Positions 7,624 to 8,482 of a stretch of DNA of 8,482 bases are shown piece by piece. Each line of letters begins with the position of its first letter. Position 1 is the stretch's first letter. Under the pieces are notes generated by a model. That model was not told the origin of the DNA. It made no database searches and saw only the letters and a list, made by a program, of their open reading frames with translations. The position numbers and the translations under genes are program-made. The stretch comes from Flavobacteriales bacterium (GTDB lineage Bacteria; Bacteroidota; Bacteroidia; Flavobacteriales; UBA7312), in NCBI GenBank assembly GCA_002862585.1, contig PKDP01000075.1:1-8482 (forward strand), in the 5' to 3' direction.

Positions 7624-7808
7624 TTCGTGAAGTCTACAACTAAAGCACCCTCAGATTTAAGATTATGAAAGCTCAATCCTAGTGTATTACTTTCCTTTTC
7701 AATTTTACATGCTAAATAATAAGGTAAACTAGAGTCGATAATAATGGTTTTTGGCTGATATGCTTTTAGAAGTCTATCAATTGGCATCTCTTCTCTTGAA
7801 TATTTATG
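7620..7808 (-). pseudogene. Out-of-frame remnant of the comEC C-terminal tail
   Basis: A - strand frame open from 7808 (after a TGA at 7811-7809), with an ATG at 7787, runs to a TAA at 7622-7620. The part from the ATG encodes 55 residues, including MPIDRLLKAYQPKTIIIDSS, then a Y, a Lys-rich helix, LSFHN and SEGALVV. From memory of Bacteroidota ComEC sequences, this is the pattern of the extreme C-terminus (a DRLI...QPK.IIADGSN...Y...FH...KGAF type ending). It lies in the -1 frame relative to the upstream comEC frame and overlaps its last 43 bases (7766-7808). It also overlaps the last 4 bases of ftcD (7620-7623). The roughly 100 or more residues normally found between the last membrane helix and this tail are missing. 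I read it as a fragment left by deletion and frameshift. A free-standing small gene is possible but less likely. Confidence 0.6.
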
Positions 7809-8482
7809 TCATTCCAATGAGAAAATTGTAATAACACAATACACAGTAGAGATAAAATAAAATATGTCGACTTCTTTTGATAAATAGAAAGTAAACAAAA
7901 ACCAATTAGAGCATAAATAATTATAACCTCATACGTCTGCAAAAACAAAAAGGAAGATATCTTTTGGGGTAATTGCTGTATGCCATCCAATATGGCAAAT
8001 AAATTATCCAAAATAAATTTTAGAATAAGTAATACAGGCTCACTTATAAAAGCAAAATCAAATAATAAAAGGTAAAAAAGACCAAAGTATATAATTAGAG
8101 GTATCAGCGGAATAACTAAAACGTTTGCCAACAAAAAATAATTGGGAAACTGATGAAAATAATAAATTCCAAGAGGAAAAGTAGCAATTTGAGCTGCTAT
8201 GGAAACACAAATCAATTGCCAAAGAGCATCAATCCATTTTGATTTAAAAAGTAAAAGCAGGTAAATTTTAGGGTAAATGGATACAATTCCTAAAACCGCT
8301 AAATACGATAATTGAAAGCCTACCTCAAAAATCATTGAAGGCTCTATAATTAACAACAAAAATGCCGATGCTGCCAAAGTGTTATAGATGTTAGTTTGCC
8401 TTTGCATAACGTTTGCAATTGCAATAAAACTAAACATGGTTGCCGCTCGCATTACAGATGGACTTAAAGAGGTGATAAAAGC
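7766..8482 (-). CDS. comEC: ComEC/Rec2 family DNA-uptake channel, 3' part, with a truncated C-terminus
   Basis: The frame is open through the right edge, so the ATG at 8452 is internal and the N-terminal half (OB-fold/DUF4131 region and first helices) lies outside. The 238 visible residues form the competence domain, a polytopic inner-membrane channel that passes single-stranded DNA into the cytoplasm during transformation. Motifs seen are ITSLSPSVMRAATM at the edge, FEVGFQLSYLAVLGI, and the AAQIATFPLG to FPNYFLLANVLVIPL segment, with several strongly hydrophobic helices up to LSLLCIVLLQF. The frame then stops at 7768-7766 after about 18 polar residues (SHWNDINIQEKRCQLIDF). No metallo-beta-lactamase domain follows, and the family's usual C-terminal tail appears in another frame just downstream. 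The membrane domain itself appears whole here, so activity may be retained. It converges with ftcD. Confidence 0.88.
   Translation of the reverse strand, partial: AFITSLSPSVMRAATMFSFIAIANVMQRQTNIYNTLAASAFLLLIIEPSMIFEVGFQLSYLAVLGIVSIYPKIYLLLLFKSKWIDALWQLICVSIAAQIATFPLGIYYFHQFPNYFLLANVLVIPLIPLIIYFGLFYLLLFDFAFISEPVLLILKFILDNLFAILDGIQQLPQKISSFLFLQTYEVIIIYALIGFCLLSIYQKKSTYFILSLLCIVLLQFSHWNDINIQEKRCQLIDF

Overview
The window looks like chromosomal DNA from a low-GC Bacteroidota species, probably a Flavobacteriia-like or Cryomorphaceae-like lineage. Supporting signs are the AT-rich sequence, genes without clear Shine-Dalgarno sites, Bacteroidota-type TAnnTTTG -7 promoter elements, a TPR/PD40/CRD/OmpA protein with the layout of the type IX secretion component PorE, and a fused HutI-FTCD histidine pathway. 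There is no mobile element, CRISPR array, tRNA or rRNA, and I see no clearly novel multi-gene system. Gene content is mostly housekeeping and metabolic.

Layout. The left edge carries the 3' part of rplS (ribosomal protein L19, + strand), ending at 285 and followed by a hairpin/T-run terminator at 308-336. A tight three-gene unit on the - strand converges on it: aroC (chorismate synthase, 4605 to 3547), a DAACS-family glutamate/aspartate/dicarboxylate symporter (3543 to 2251) and a 638-residue periplasmic PorE-like OmpA protein (2251 to 335). The gaps are 3 bp and then a 1-base stop/start overlap, so the three are probably one transcript. Between aroC and the divergent hutI lie 74 bases, which hold one Bacteroidota -7 element for each direction. 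The aroC element sits so close to the ATG that the message may be leaderless.

On the + strand, hutI (4680-5927) and ftcD (5932-7623) are separated by 4 bp. They encode the last steps of a histidine degradation route: imidazolonepropionate to formiminoglutamate, then transfer of the formimino group to tetrahydrofolate and its deamination to methenyl-THF. hutH and hutU, the first two steps, are not in the window.

At the right edge is the 3' part of comEC (- strand, DNA-uptake channel), converging on ftcD. Its open frame stops at 7766, just after the last membrane helix. The 142 bases beyond are not empty: in another frame, ending 4 bases inside ftcD, they encode a peptide resembling the extreme C-terminal tail of Bacteroidota ComEC. 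This suggests that comEC suffered an internal deletion plus frameshift, and it is the most interesting observation here.
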